From GWE2-40-63 sp041664345 (GTDB lineage Bacteria > Bacteroidota > Bacteroidia > Bacteroidales > SZUA-534), in contig JBAYKX010000006.1 of assembly GCA_041664345.1 (NCBI GenBank), forward strand, positions 93,451 through 157,450: 64,000 nt of DNA, written 5' to 3'. The position numbers were made by a program, and so were the translations under genes. Under the pieces are notes generated by a model, which was given only the letters and a program-made list of their open reading frames with translations, was not told the DNA's origin and searched no databases. Every line of letters begins with the position of its first letter. Positions within the stretch are counted from its first letter, which is position 1. Positions 8,173 to 17,049 of this stretch are shown piece by piece.

Positions 8173-9051
8173 CTATTCATTAATTTCAATGGAGTATTGG
8201 GCAGCATGTTGTTTTCCGGGTTGTAATTTTATGATACCCTCCTTATTTTTAAAATGGCCATCAGAGTTAACTGAGTCAGAAATACCTTGCCAAGGTTCAA
8301 TGCAGATAAATGGAGCATTGGGTTTTGTCCACACTCCTAAAAAAATGAAATCGCTAAAACGCACGGTAATGTATTGATCTGAAATATGACTGCGCAACCG
8401 TACTTTTCGTGATTTAAGTTTCTTAAATATTAGTGCGTCTTTCTCGAAAAGCTCATATTTTAGAGGCAATACGTCTGTATTGTCGAGCACCAAATAGGTT
8501 TTATCGGTAACCAATCCTCCTTCAGCAAGCCTATTGCTGGATGCTTTTTCAAAGGATTCAAATTCCAAATAATAATCACTAAACGATTCGCCTTTGTTAA
8601 TCGGGCAATTAAATGCCGGGTGACCTCCTAAAGCAAAATACATTTCTTTTGTGTCGAGGTTGGTTATTTTATGCAAAATGTTAATTCGATTGCCAATCAA
8701 TTGAAAGGTTATTACAAATTCAAATAGAAATGGATACATGGAAAGCGTTTCTGGCGAAGCCACCAATTTAAAGACCAATCGGTCAGTTTCCTTAAAAATA
8801 AGCTCTATATTTTGATTGTATCGGATAAACCCGTGTTTTGGCATGGAGTAGGCATTGCCATCGTAAGTATATTGGTTTCCTTTTAAGCTTCCAATAATTG
8901 GAAATAGGATAGGTGCATGACTAGCCCAATACTCAGGATTGGCATTCCATATATATTCTTTGTCTGATTTAATTGATTTAATACTGCAAATTTCGGCTCC
9001 CGTTTGGTCAACACTTAACTTTAGTGCTGTATTTGAAATGGTATGTATCAT
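8173..9051 (-). CDS. Aldose 1-epimerase family protein (LacX-like)
   Basis: A 292-residue protein with the galactose-mutarotase fold. The sequence order is MIHTISNTALKLSVDQTGAEICSI, EYIWNANPEYWASHAPILFPIIG, and GGHPAFNCPI with the likely catalytic His. A C-terminal PFICIEPWQGISD carries the Glu expected as catalytic base. It would interconvert alpha and beta anomers of an aldose or sugar phosphate. The LacX subgroup is distinguished from GalM by its length and by the W-N-A-N-P motif. It stands alone on the minus strand, convergent with the PfkB gene. The sugar acted on is not known. Confidence 0.85.
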   Translation of the reverse strand: MIHTISNTALKLSVDQTGAEICSIKSIKSDKEYIWNANPEYWASHAPILFPIIGSLKGNQYTYDGNAYSMPKHGFIRYNQNIELIFKETDRLVFKLVASPETLSMYPFLFEFVITFQLIGNRINILHKITNLDTKEMYFALGGHPAFNCPINKGESFSDYYLEFESFEKASSNRLAEGGLVTDKTYLVLDNTDVLPLKYELFEKDALIFKKLKSRKVRLRSHISDQYITVRFSDFIFLGVWTKPNAPFICIEPWQGISDSVNSDGHFKNKEGIIKLQPGKQHAAQYSIEINE

Positions 9052-9188
9052 ACTTGCTGTTATTGTTCCTCAAAAGTAGTATTATTCAGTAAAAGCAGTA
9101 TAAAATAAGGGTCGTTTTTTTGTCATATAAATTATTGCCCATTAGTATGCGATGTTTAACCAGAAATAAATCAAAAAAAATGAAATAA

Positions 9189-11564
9189 TTACCTAGCAAC
9201 CACTTCAAATACAACCACCTGAATTTCACCATTTTCATCGACCAAAGTAAGGGAATGGTTCCCAGGCAAACAGAAAAGCTCTTTTTTATGAATGCCCAAT
9301 GTGGTTCCGATAAAATTATTATCTAAATGCCAATGTATCTTTGCTCCCGGAATGCGGTGGGCTACCTCAAAAACGGAGCGTTGTTGTTGCTGGTTAAACC
9401 CAATGGGTAAAAATAGTTTAGCCTTATTCTTAGGATAAATAACTTCCATATTTTCACTATCATTATTCAGGCAATCGGAATGAAACGGAGGAAGCGACTG
9501 GTAAAATGGATCTTTGTATTTATAGTACCACTCCATCACCGGAGGAAGAACAAACCAACTTTTGGTTACCATTACACTTACCGGATAGCAATCGGAAGTA
9601 ACCCGATACTTTTCATCAGCAGATAAATGGATTAGTTTATGATAGGGGCAAAGACCCGTTTTTATACCCGATTGAGAAGTATAAATTGAATCGGTTTCGG
9701 TACAAAGCTCCGATGCCTTGTATCCGCTTTTTGCACATACTTTTAATTTTGTCAAATCGTCGTAAGGAGTCTCAAACCAAGGAGTGTTTGGAAGTTCTTT
9801 GAAGATATCGAACATAACCGGGGCGGCGGCACTGGCACCAGTTAATCCGGAACGTCCTTCTCCATCGGCGTTGCCAATCCAAACAGCTACAACATATCCT
9901 GACGTAATTCCCACAGCCCATGCATCGCGGTTACCAAAACTGGTTCCTGTTTTCCATGCAATTTTTTTTGAGGAAGTAAATAGCTGCCAGTTGGCATTTT
10001 CAATGGGGCGGTGCATTTCGGTAAGGGCATTAAAAGTAACCCAAATAGCTCCAGCAGTAAAAGGATCTGTTTCTTGCCAATGAGTAACTATTTTATTTTT
10101 TTCTTTGTTATAAACCGGGTTGTGATAATCGTCCGGATTATACCGAGAATTATTTACCGTATAATGATTTAAAACCCTGGCTAGACTTGCATAAGTGCCC
10201 GCCAATTCCCAAAGAGTAATTTCAGCTCCACCCAAAATAAGGGAAAGTCCATAATGATCGGCCGAATATGTGATGGTGGAAAGGTTTAGTTCTTTAAGTT
10301 GGTTATGAAACCGCTCTACTCCATATTCCTGTAGCATCCGAACGGCAGGGATATTCAAAGATCGGGATAAGGCATTATTTGCGTGTACCGCTCCATCAAA
10401 TTCTTTATCAAAATTGCGGGGGACAAAACCGGCAATGTGTGTTGGAATATCGGCTACCAAAGTTCCAGGAAGCAAAAGTCCTTCTTTTTGCATCAACGCA
10501 TACAATAAGGGTTTTAAGGTACTGCCGGTGCTACGTGGTGCTGTAATTATATCAACCTGCTGACCCGATTGTTGAACTCCGGTTTGGGTATTTCCTACAT
10601 ACGCCACAGCATTTCCGGTTTCAACATCCAAAACCAAAGCAGCTGCATTCAATACCCCATTTTCCGAAAGCACTTGATAATGTTTTTCAATGATTCGGTT
10701 TACTTGATCCTGTATTTTTGTATCAATGGTTGTGGTTATTCTTTTTCCCGTTAATCCATCCGATATTGCCCGTGTTAATAGATGTGAGGCAAGTTGCGGC
10801 AGTGGGTGCGGCTTTTCGGGCAAGGGTTCCAGTTTGGCCAATTCGCAGGTTGTGGCATCAATTATATTATTCTTATAAAGTTTATCTAATAGTCGGTTCC
10901 GCTTTTTCAACAACAGTTCCTTATTTTTTCCCGGATAAATCAATGATGGGGCATTTGGTAGAACCGCCAAGGTTGCTGACTCTCCCCATGAAAGAGCATC
11001 GGTAGGCCTGCTGTAATATCGCCAAGCGGCGGCATCCAATCCCACCACATTGCTGCCAAACGGAGCATGTGAAGCGTATAGAGCCAAAATCTCGGTTTTG
11101 GAATAGCTTACTTCCAACCGTATGGCCAGAAAAAACTCAATCAGCTTTTGCCCTATGTTACGAGCCTTTCCTTTACGGGAAAGCCTGATAACCTGAGCAT
11201 TAATAGTACTCCCACCGCTTACTTTTTTACCCGCTTGAATGTTTTGCTTGAATGCTCTAAAAATGGAAACCGGATTGATTCCCGGATGATACTGAAAATA
11301 CTGATCCTCGAAATACACAATGCATTGTTTAAACTTTTCGGGAACGGTATCCATTTCAGGGAATCGCCATTGACCATCGGTTGCAATTTGGGCAGCCAAC
11401 AGTTTTCCTTGGTTATCGTTTATTACCGTGCAAGTGGGATTGTTGAAAAGGGGTTTGGGCAGCGAAAAAGCAAAGATTAAGATTATGGAAAGGCAGACTA
11501 AATAAAACAATCTTAAAGGTATGGAAACCTTGATTCTATTAATATGTTGCAGTATTTTACTCAA
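9189..11564 (-). CDS. pbpC: Penicillin-binding protein 1C (bifunctional glycosyltransferase/transpeptidase)
   Basis: A 791-residue inner-membrane enzyme that polymerises and cross-links peptidoglycan. Domains in order are: a membrane anchor at about residues 14-33; a family 51 glycosyltransferase with catalytic Glu86 in FEDQYFQYHPG and SGGSTINAQ; a transpeptidase with the nucleophile Ser about 348 in STLK; a SRSLN box and the KTGTSFGNRDAW box; and a C-terminal BiPBP_C beta domain. Length and domain order are those of PBP1C. In E. coli pbpC lies next to the alpha-2-macroglobulin gene yfhM. Here a matching alpha-2-macroglobulin gene lies on the same strand but about 22.7 kb upstream. No direct operon partner is seen. 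Confidence 0.94.
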   Translation of the reverse strand: MSKILQHINRIKVSIPLRLFYLVCLSIILIFAFSLPKPLFNNPTCTVINDNQGKLLAAQIATDGQWRFPEMDTVPEKFKQCIVYFEDQYFQYHPGINPVSIFRAFKQNIQAGKKVSGGSTINAQVIRLSRKGKARNIGQKLIEFFLAIRLEVSYSKTEILALYASHAPFGSNVVGLDAAAWRYYSRPTDALSWGESATLAVLPNAPSLIYPGKNKELLLKKRNRLLDKLYKNNIIDATTCELAKLEPLPEKPHPLPQLASHLLTRAISDGLTGKRITTTIDTKIQDQVNRIIEKHYQVLSENGVLNAAALVLDVETGNAVAYVGNTQTGVQQSGQQVDIITAPRSTGSTLKPLLYALMQKEGLLLPGTLVADIPTHIAGFVPRNFDKEFDGAVHANNALSRSLNIPAVRMLQEYGVERFHNQLKELNLSTITYSADHYGLSLILGGAEITLWELAGTYASLARVLNHYTVNNSRYNPDDYHNPVYNKEKNKIVTHWQETDPFTAGAIWVTFNALTEMHRPIENANWQLFTSSKKIAWKTGTSFGNRDAWAVGITSGYVVAVWIGNADGEGRSGLTGASAAAPVMFDIFKELPNTPWFETPYDDLTKLKVCAKSGYKASELCTETDSIYTSQSGIKTGLCPYHKLIHLSADEKYRVTSDCYPVSVMVTKSWFVLPPVMEWYYKYKDPFYQSLPPFHSDCLNNDSENMEVIYPKNKAKLFLPIGFNQQQQRSVFEVAHRIPGAKIHWHLDNNFIGTTLGIHKKELFCLPGNHSLTLVDENGEIQVVVFEVVAR

Positions 11565-11621
11565 TTATTTGTGTAATTCAACTGAAGAGTACTGTTTTTT
11601 TATACCACATGGTTGCAGTGG

Positions 11622-11803
11622 TTACATTTTTCTAGTCCTTATTTTGTTTTTAGTTATCGTGATAAAACAGATTTCAGGATTAGCCATATAATCATCAATA
11701 CATTTTATGAAGTGATTTTCGATTTGATTGTATTGTGGTTGGTCGTATCTCATAAATAAAGTTGAATCCAGTATTCTTCAACATTTTCGTCAAAAATTAT
11801 CAT
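11622..11803 (-). pseudogene. Decayed DUF5615 (PIN-like) toxin gene
   Basis: Directly after the antitoxin an ATG overlaps its TGA (ATGA). It reads MIIFDENVEEYWIQLYL before a stop at 11750-11752. A second frame then reads LFMRYDQPQYNQIENHF and on to FITITKNKIRTRKM and stop at 11622-11624. The first part looks like the start and the second like the end of DUF5615 toxins, which normally have about 110-115 residues. Roughly 60 central residues are missing and the frame shifts at the junction. The family assignment is from memory of the pattern, not from a search. Confidence 0.65.
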
Positions 11804-12027
11804 GCTAGTTCAAAAACTTCTTCATTTGCAATTAAGTCCGCAGCATATTCAAATGCTGCATAAATTTGTTCTTTGTTAATATGAGGGTAGCTTGTAATTA
11901 AATTTTCAATAGTAAATCCACCGGCAAGTTTTCTCAAAATGAGCTCTACTGTTATCCTTGTGCCTTTGATAATAGGTTTCCCAAGCATAATGTCAGGATC
12001 ACGAACTATATATTTATTATATTCCAT
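11800..12027 (-). CDS. DUF433 antitoxin-like protein
   Basis: A 75-residue protein with the DUF433 helix-turn-helix fold. The signature is YIVRDPDIMLGKPIIKGTRI, followed by LAGGFTIENLITSYPHINKEQIYAAFEYA. Such proteins are the antitoxin and DNA-binding half of pairs with DUF5615 PIN-like toxins, and would repress their own operon. The toxin position downstream holds only a deleted remnant overlapping by 4 bases, so this antitoxin is probably orphaned. Its frame is intact with no damage visible. Confidence 0.85.
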   Translation of the reverse strand: MEYNKYIVRDPDIMLGKPIIKGTRITVELILRKLAGGFTIENLITSYPHINKEQIYAAFEYAADLIANEEVFELA

Positions 12028-12129
12028 TTTAATATATTTTCTTGTAAAATTACCCAGAATTAATTAGGATTCCAAATCACAATTTAATGCGACTCAACAT
12101 CACTCACAACTAATTGATAAACCAAATAA

Positions 12130-14634
12130 TCACTTAATCTTAAATGGTTTTACTTTCCATATCTTTTCACAATAATCCTGGATTGACCGGTCGGACGAGA
12201 ACTTTCCCATCCGAGCCACATTCAGTATGGCTTTCCGGTTCCATTCGGCAGGGTTTTTCCATGTTGTGGCAACCAAATCCTGACAAGCAATATACAAATC
12301 ATAATCAGCCATTAACATATACGGGTCGTGCCACAACAAATTGTCGGTGATGGGCTTAAAAAGGTCGCAGTCGCCTTTGGAAAAATAGCCGGAATTAATC
12401 ATGTTTATAACTTCGCGCAACTCAACATTATGATCGTAAATATAGTGAGGATTGTATCCGTTGTGTTTGGTTTCATCAACTTGGGCGGCTGTTAAGCCAA
12501 ATAGGAAGAAATTATCGTTACCTACCTCTTCCCTTATTTCGACATTAGCCCCATCGAGCGTACCAATAGTGAGTGCACCATTCATTGAAAACTTCATATT
12601 GCCGGTGCCACTGGCCTCTTTGCCCGCTGTTGATATCTGTTCCGAAAGGTCGGCTGCCGGATAAATATGTTGTCCATTGGTTACGTTGAAATCAGGAAAG
12701 TAAACCACCTTGAGCTGGTCCTTCACATCAGGGTCGCTGTTTACCACATCACCTACTGAATTAATCAGCTTGATTATGAGTTTGGCGGTATAATATCCGG
12801 GAGCGGCCTTGCCTCCAAAAATGAACGTGCGGGGAGCTATATCCATGTTAGGGTTTTGCTTAATGCGCCAATAACGTGTAATGATATTCAGTACATTAAG
12901 GTGTTGCCGTTTGTACTCGTGAATACGCTTTACCTGAATATCGAATAGCGAAGCAGGATTAACAATAATGCCTGTCCTTTCTTTAATGAGTGTTGCAAGG
13001 TGTTTTTTATTTTCCAGTTTTACATTCCGGAATTGTTCCCTGAATGCAGCATCATCAGCCAAAGGTTCCAGTTTACGCAGTTCATCAAGCTGGCCGGGCC
13101 ATTTATTACCAATGGAATCGGTAATTAACTTGCTTAATCCAGGATTACTCAACACCACAAAGCGACGTGGTGTTACTCCGTTGGTAACATTATGGAAACG
13201 CTTTGGGTACATTTCTACCCAATCGGGTAACACTTGTTGCTTCAGAAGTTCCGTGTGCAGTGCTGCCACACCGTTAATGGCACTGCTTCCAACACAAGCC
13301 AGGTTAGCCATGCGGATGTATTTTTCCCCAGTTTCGTCAATGATAGACATTCGTGAAAGTTTACCTAAATCACCCGGGAACCGGTTGCTTACTTCATTTA
13401 GAAAGCGGTAATTAATTTCATAAATAATTTCCAGTACACGCGGCATCAGGTATGCAAAGAGGCCTACCGACCATTTTTCCAATGCTTCGGGAAGTAACGT
13501 GTGATTGGTGTAACTAAATGTTTTGCAAGTGGTATCCCATGCGGTGTCCCAATCAATCTGGTATTCATCAACCAATATGCGCATGAGTTCAGCTACCGAT
13601 ACTGAGGGATGTGTATCGTTAAGTTGTATGACCCATCGTTTATGAAATTCCTGTGGTTTGCCCTCATATCGCAAATGAATCCGCATCATATCCTGCAATG
13701 AGCATGAAACAAAAAAATACTGCTGTTTAAGACGCAATTTTTTACCTTCCATCAATTCATCATTGGGATATAAAACTTTGCTGATATTTTCGGACTTCAC
13801 TTTGTATTCAACAGCCTTATAATAATCGCCTTGATTGAAGGATGAAAAGTCAAAAGATTCTTCGGCTTCCGACTTCCACAAGCGAAGAAAATTACACGAG
13901 TGTACCTGGTATCCCATGATAGGAGTGTCGTAGGGTATTCCGGTCACCATATAGGCGGGTTTCCACCGAAAGCATTTACGACCCTCTTCATTTGCATAAG
14001 ATTCGGTGTGACCCCCAAAATTGACATTTGCCATGAGCTCGGGGCGCGCGCTTTCCCAAGGGTTTCCCTTTCGCAGCCATTTGTCGGTTTTTTCCACCTG
14101 CCAGCCATCGCGAATTTCCTGATCGAAAATGCCAAACTCATAGCGTATTCCATAACCAATTGCGGGTATTTGCTGTGAGGCTAGCGAGTCGATATAACAG
14201 GCAGCCAAACGGCCTAAGCCTCCATTTCCAAGGCCTGGTTCTTCTTCCTGTGCCATTATTTCATCAAAATTAAAACCAAGCTCTTCCACCGCCTGCTTCA
14301 TTGCATCATAAATATTCAACGATATTAGATTGACGCCCAACTGCGGCCCTAAGAGGAACTCGGCAGATAAATAACTTACCAACCGAACATCATTTTCAAA
14401 TATGGCATTCATGGTCCGATGTTCCCGCTGCAATAGTCTATCTCGAACGGTATATGAAACAGCCATATACAAACCATTTAGAGAGGTATTCACAATGTTC
14501 CGTCCCTGTTGGTAAAACAAATGCTCCATAACTCCTTGTTTCAGGGAATCTACATCCATTCCGGAACGCACATCAATGTTGGTTTCAGCAGCATTCGCTG
14601 GCGCTGTATTGTTTGTTATAGTTTTTTTTGCCAT
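12130..14634 (-). CDS. glgP: Glycogen/alpha-glucan phosphorylase
   Basis: An 834-residue GT35 enzyme that releases glucose-1-phosphate from glycogen or maltodextrin. N-terminal residues include VRLVSYLSAEFLLGPQLG, and the glycine-rich EEPGLGNGGLGRLAACYIDSL forms the substrate site. The pyridoxal phosphate lysine is about residue 681 in ASGTGNMKFSMNGALTIGT. Length and motifs fit the classic bacterial and animal type, not the short Thermotoga type. No glycogen synthase or branching enzyme is next to it, and it is flanked by unrelated genes. Confidence 0.96.
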   Translation of the reverse strand: MAKKTITNNTAPANAAETNIDVRSGMDVDSLKQGVMEHLFYQQGRNIVNTSLNGLYMAVSYTVRDRLLQREHRTMNAIFENDVRLVSYLSAEFLLGPQLGVNLISLNIYDAMKQAVEELGFNFDEIMAQEEEPGLGNGGLGRLAACYIDSLASQQIPAIGYGIRYEFGIFDQEIRDGWQVEKTDKWLRKGNPWESARPELMANVNFGGHTESYANEEGRKCFRWKPAYMVTGIPYDTPIMGYQVHSCNFLRLWKSEAEESFDFSSFNQGDYYKAVEYKVKSENISKVLYPNDELMEGKKLRLKQQYFFVSCSLQDMMRIHLRYEGKPQEFHKRWVIQLNDTHPSVSVAELMRILVDEYQIDWDTAWDTTCKTFSYTNHTLLPEALEKWSVGLFAYLMPRVLEIIYEINYRFLNEVSNRFPGDLGKLSRMSIIDETGEKYIRMANLACVGSSAINGVAALHTELLKQQVLPDWVEMYPKRFHNVTNGVTPRRFVVLSNPGLSKLITDSIGNKWPGQLDELRKLEPLADDAAFREQFRNVKLENKKHLATLIKERTGIIVNPASLFDIQVKRIHEYKRQHLNVLNIITRYWRIKQNPNMDIAPRTFIFGGKAAPGYYTAKLIIKLINSVGDVVNSDPDVKDQLKVVYFPDFNVTNGQHIYPAADLSEQISTAGKEASGTGNMKFSMNGALTIGTLDGANVEIREEVGNDNFFLFGLTAAQVDETKHNGYNPHYIYDHNVELREVINMINSGYFSKGDCDLFKPITDNLLWHDPYMLMADYDLYIACQDLVATTWKNPAEWNRKAILNVARMGKFSSDRSIQDYCEKIWKVKPFKIK

Positions 14635-15041
14635 AGCTATTTCTTTTAAAGTTCCATTTTGGATACAAAAAACAGATAGGAAAAGGTACGAAAAAAATAG
14701 TTACTATTTATTGGAACGAATGAATTCTATTTTCATGGGGCGAACCTTGGCAAATGCATTTAAAACTTCTATTCTAAATTTTCCATTTTCGTCGCATGGT
14801 TTCCTCACAATTTCAATTTAACGGAAGTGGTTGCGCCGAATTTAAACCCGAAATTCATGTACCCCGGCTTATGCTTCGACAGGCTCAGCAATCAGCCTGG
14901 GCTATTCATATTAAAACCGCCGCGGCGGGTTTTTAAATGCGCTTGCCCTGCGGGGGAACCTGTTAAAGCAGCATTGGAATATTTTTTGCCGATATTATGG
15001 CCTCTAAGAATAAAACCTGTGACTTAGAAACGCATCCGTGA
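14635..15041. other. Intergenic region with GC-rich palindrome
   Basis: This 407-base gap between glgP and rsgA (both minus) has no convincing gene. The palindrome CCGCCGCGGCGG near 14917-14928, flanked by TTAAAA and GTTTTTAA, can act as a terminator for rsgA about 115 bases after its stop. GCTTCGACAGGCTCAGC near 14874-14890 is a sequence found dispersed in many bacterial genomes. Local GC is higher than in the flanks. Confidence 0.5.
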
Positions 15042-16109
15042 TTAGTATTTATTTTTCTTCATGTCTTTTTTATAATTCTTCATAAATTTTCCAAATTCTT
15101 TGTCTCTCTTGCGGCTCTCGGCAACCGTCGATTCAAAATAAACTTTTTCTTTTTCCATTTTCAGATAATTATCATAGGAGGTTTTGTCGATTTCATTTTT
15201 TGCCAAAGCTTCAAGAACGGCACAACCTATCTCGTTGGTGTGTGTACAGTCTTTGAATTTGCAATTTTTAGCAAAACCAATTATTCCATCGAAGGTAATT
15301 TCCAATCCGCTTGCTCCATCGGCAATACCGACTTCCCGCATACCGGGATTGTCAATTAAAATGCCGCCATTTTCCAACACAATTAATTCCCGGTGGCTTG
15401 TAATCTGCCGGCCTTTATTGGTAGTCTGGCTTATGTTTCCGGTTTGCATTAGGTTCTTGCCTGAAAGATTATTTAGCAGTGTTGATTTTCCAACACCTGA
15501 GGAACCAAGTAGGCAATAGGTTTTCCCTTTTTCAATTGTCTTTTTTAATGTTTCGTATCCATCCTGTGACTCATTACTTATGGCAATAATGGGAACATTT
15601 TTAATACGACCATTTATCTGCGCCAACATTTCCGAAATCTGATGTTCATTTATCAAATCAATTTTACTAAGCACAATTATAGGGCTTACCTTTGACGAAT
15701 TACAGATGGTGAGGTATCGTTCCAGCCGGTTGATATTAAAATCCCTATCAGCCGCTTGCACCAAAAAAGCATAATCAACATTTACAGCTATAATTTGAAT
15801 CTCTCCAATTTGACCTACTGCTTGTCGTTTAATAATTGAGAATCGGGGCAAAATCTTGTGAATTATGGGAAATTCAGTATCGTAAGTTGTTAAAGCAACC
15901 CAATCGCCTACCGCCGGAAAATCTTCACGGTTTTTTGCCGTAAAACGCATATTGCCCGTTATCTCGCCGTCAAATTCACCTTTTTCGGTAAGGATGTTAT
16001 ATCGCTCTTTATGTTCAGCAATTACCCTGCCTATCTCAAAGCTGTTGAGGCTATTGTGGTTTCTGAATTTTTCAAAGATGTTATTGTATCCAAGGTCTTC
16101 TAACTTCAT
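15042..16109 (-). CDS. rsgA: Small ribosomal subunit biogenesis GTPase RsgA
   Basis: A circularly permuted GTPase of about 355 residues that checks late maturation of the 30S subunit. Order seen: an OB-fold (GEFDGEITGNMRF...FPAVGDWVAL), the G4 motif VLSKIDL, then the P-loop GSSGVGKSTLLNNL, and G3 in DNPGMREVG. This permuted order is the RsgA hallmark. A C-terminal zinc knuckle CKFKDCTHTNEIGC follows. An upstream in-frame ATG at 16151 would overlap the preceding gene's stop. ATG at 16109 (MKLEDLGYN) matches the usual start and leaves a 25-base gap. Probably cotranscribed with the acetyltransferase before it. Confidence 0.93.
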   Translation of the reverse strand: MKLEDLGYNNIFEKFRNHNSLNSFEIGRVIAEHKERYNILTEKGEFDGEITGNMRFTAKNREDFPAVGDWVALTTYDTEFPIIHKILPRFSIIKRQAVGQIGEIQIIAVNVDYAFLVQAADRDFNINRLERYLTICNSSKVSPIIVLSKIDLINEHQISEMLAQINGRIKNVPIIAISNESQDGYETLKKTIEKGKTYCLLGSSGVGKSTLLNNLSGKNLMQTGNISQTTNKGRQITSHRELIVLENGGILIDNPGMREVGIADGASGLEITFDGIIGFAKNCKFKDCTHTNEIGCAVLEALAKNEIDKTSYDNYLKMEKEKVYFESTVAESRKRDKEFGKFMKNYKKDMKKNKY

Positions 16110-16134
16110 TTTGGCATTTTTGAATATGATGATT

Positions 16135-16704
16135 TTAGCAACAAAATCCATTATTTATTTGAAAGTGTTCCAGCTGTTTTCCAACTAATGTTTTTTTGCC
16201 AACCGGTTTAAAACCCAATTTTAAATAGAGTCTTTTGGCATCTGGCTTTTCGTCTTCAACCAATAAACCCAATGTTTGCCCCTTTTGAACAACCTGTTTT
16301 TCAATTATAAAATTCAATAATTTCGTTCCAATTCCTTTTCCTTGCCATTCCGGATCAACACCTATTGAATCGATATATAACTCTCCTGCTTGTGTTTCGT
16401 TTTCGGGATTAAAGCCGTTGTTATATTTTGTTTTTATGTATTTCAGAACGGGTTCCCGCAATTGAATCAAATTTGCTCCGTCATATATATTGACTGCGGC
16501 GATTACCTTGCCATCAATTTGAACCACCCAACAGTTTTGATACGAATATTGATTCTGTTCCCCTTTTACAAAATGAAACAATAGATTTTTTACTGCCACA
16601 TAATCTTTTTTACCAATAAAGATGTAAAAAAAATCTTCCATTACCAAGAGCAAATAGTTGGTAATTGATTCGGAATCGGCTATGGTGGCTTCTCTGATGA
16701 TCAT
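16135..16704 (-). CDS. GNAT-family N-acetyltransferase
   Basis: A protein of about 189 residues that would transfer acetyl from acetyl-CoA to an amine. The acetyl-CoA loop is visible in ELYIDSIGVDPEWQGKGIGTKLLNFI (Q-x-x-G-x-G/A as QGKGIG). The C-terminal strand-helix LGLLVEDEKPDAKRLYLKLGFK is typical. The open frame extends 20 residues further to 16764, but ATG at 16704 (MIIREATIAD) is the usual GNAT beginning. It lies 25 bases upstream of rsgA. The substrate is unknown. Confidence 0.85.
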   Translation of the reverse strand: MIIREATIADSESITNYLLLVMEDFFYIFIGKKDYVAVKNLLFHFVKGEQNQYSYQNCWVVQIDGKVIAAVNIYDGANLIQLREPVLKYIKTKYNNGFNPENETQAGELYIDSIGVDPEWQGKGIGTKLLNFIIEKQVVQKGQTLGLLVEDEKPDAKRLYLKLGFKPVGKKTLVGKQLEHFQINNGFCC

Positions 16705-16907
16705 CTTTAACTCTTTTCTATTTAGTTGATTTTTTTGTAATCCAAACTGAATAATTATTTTCAATCGGCAATATATTATCTGCTAAAATAATAAAATAAG
16801 GTCAGGGAATTTGCTCTTAGAATTTCGATATTGAACTTAAAACTCAAGATTCGACTTTGCAGCGCAAATTGATAAAGAATAATAAAATACTGGCAAAATA
16901 AATAGGG

Positions 16908-16982
16908 TTTTAAGCGGTACACAATGCCCAGCGATTCCGATAGCAATCGGAACCCGGTTGAATTACAACCAATGATTTATAA
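16908..16982 (+). repeat. REP-like element, copy 1
   Basis: A hairpin TTCCGAT-AGCA-ATCGGAA (16935-16952) is followed by CCGGTTGAATTACAACCAATGA. About 75 bases match, in reverse orientation, the sequence at 28262-28346 beside the RAYT transposase remnant. Conserved blocks are CCCAGC, the hairpin, and the GGTTGAAyTACAACCAATGA tail. The rest of 16705-17049 shows nothing else. Confidence 0.6.
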
Positions 16983-17049
16983 AGATTTTTTTTCAGAATT
17001 ATTCATGAATAATCCGGGTTATCATTAATTGGCATATAATCAATATAAG

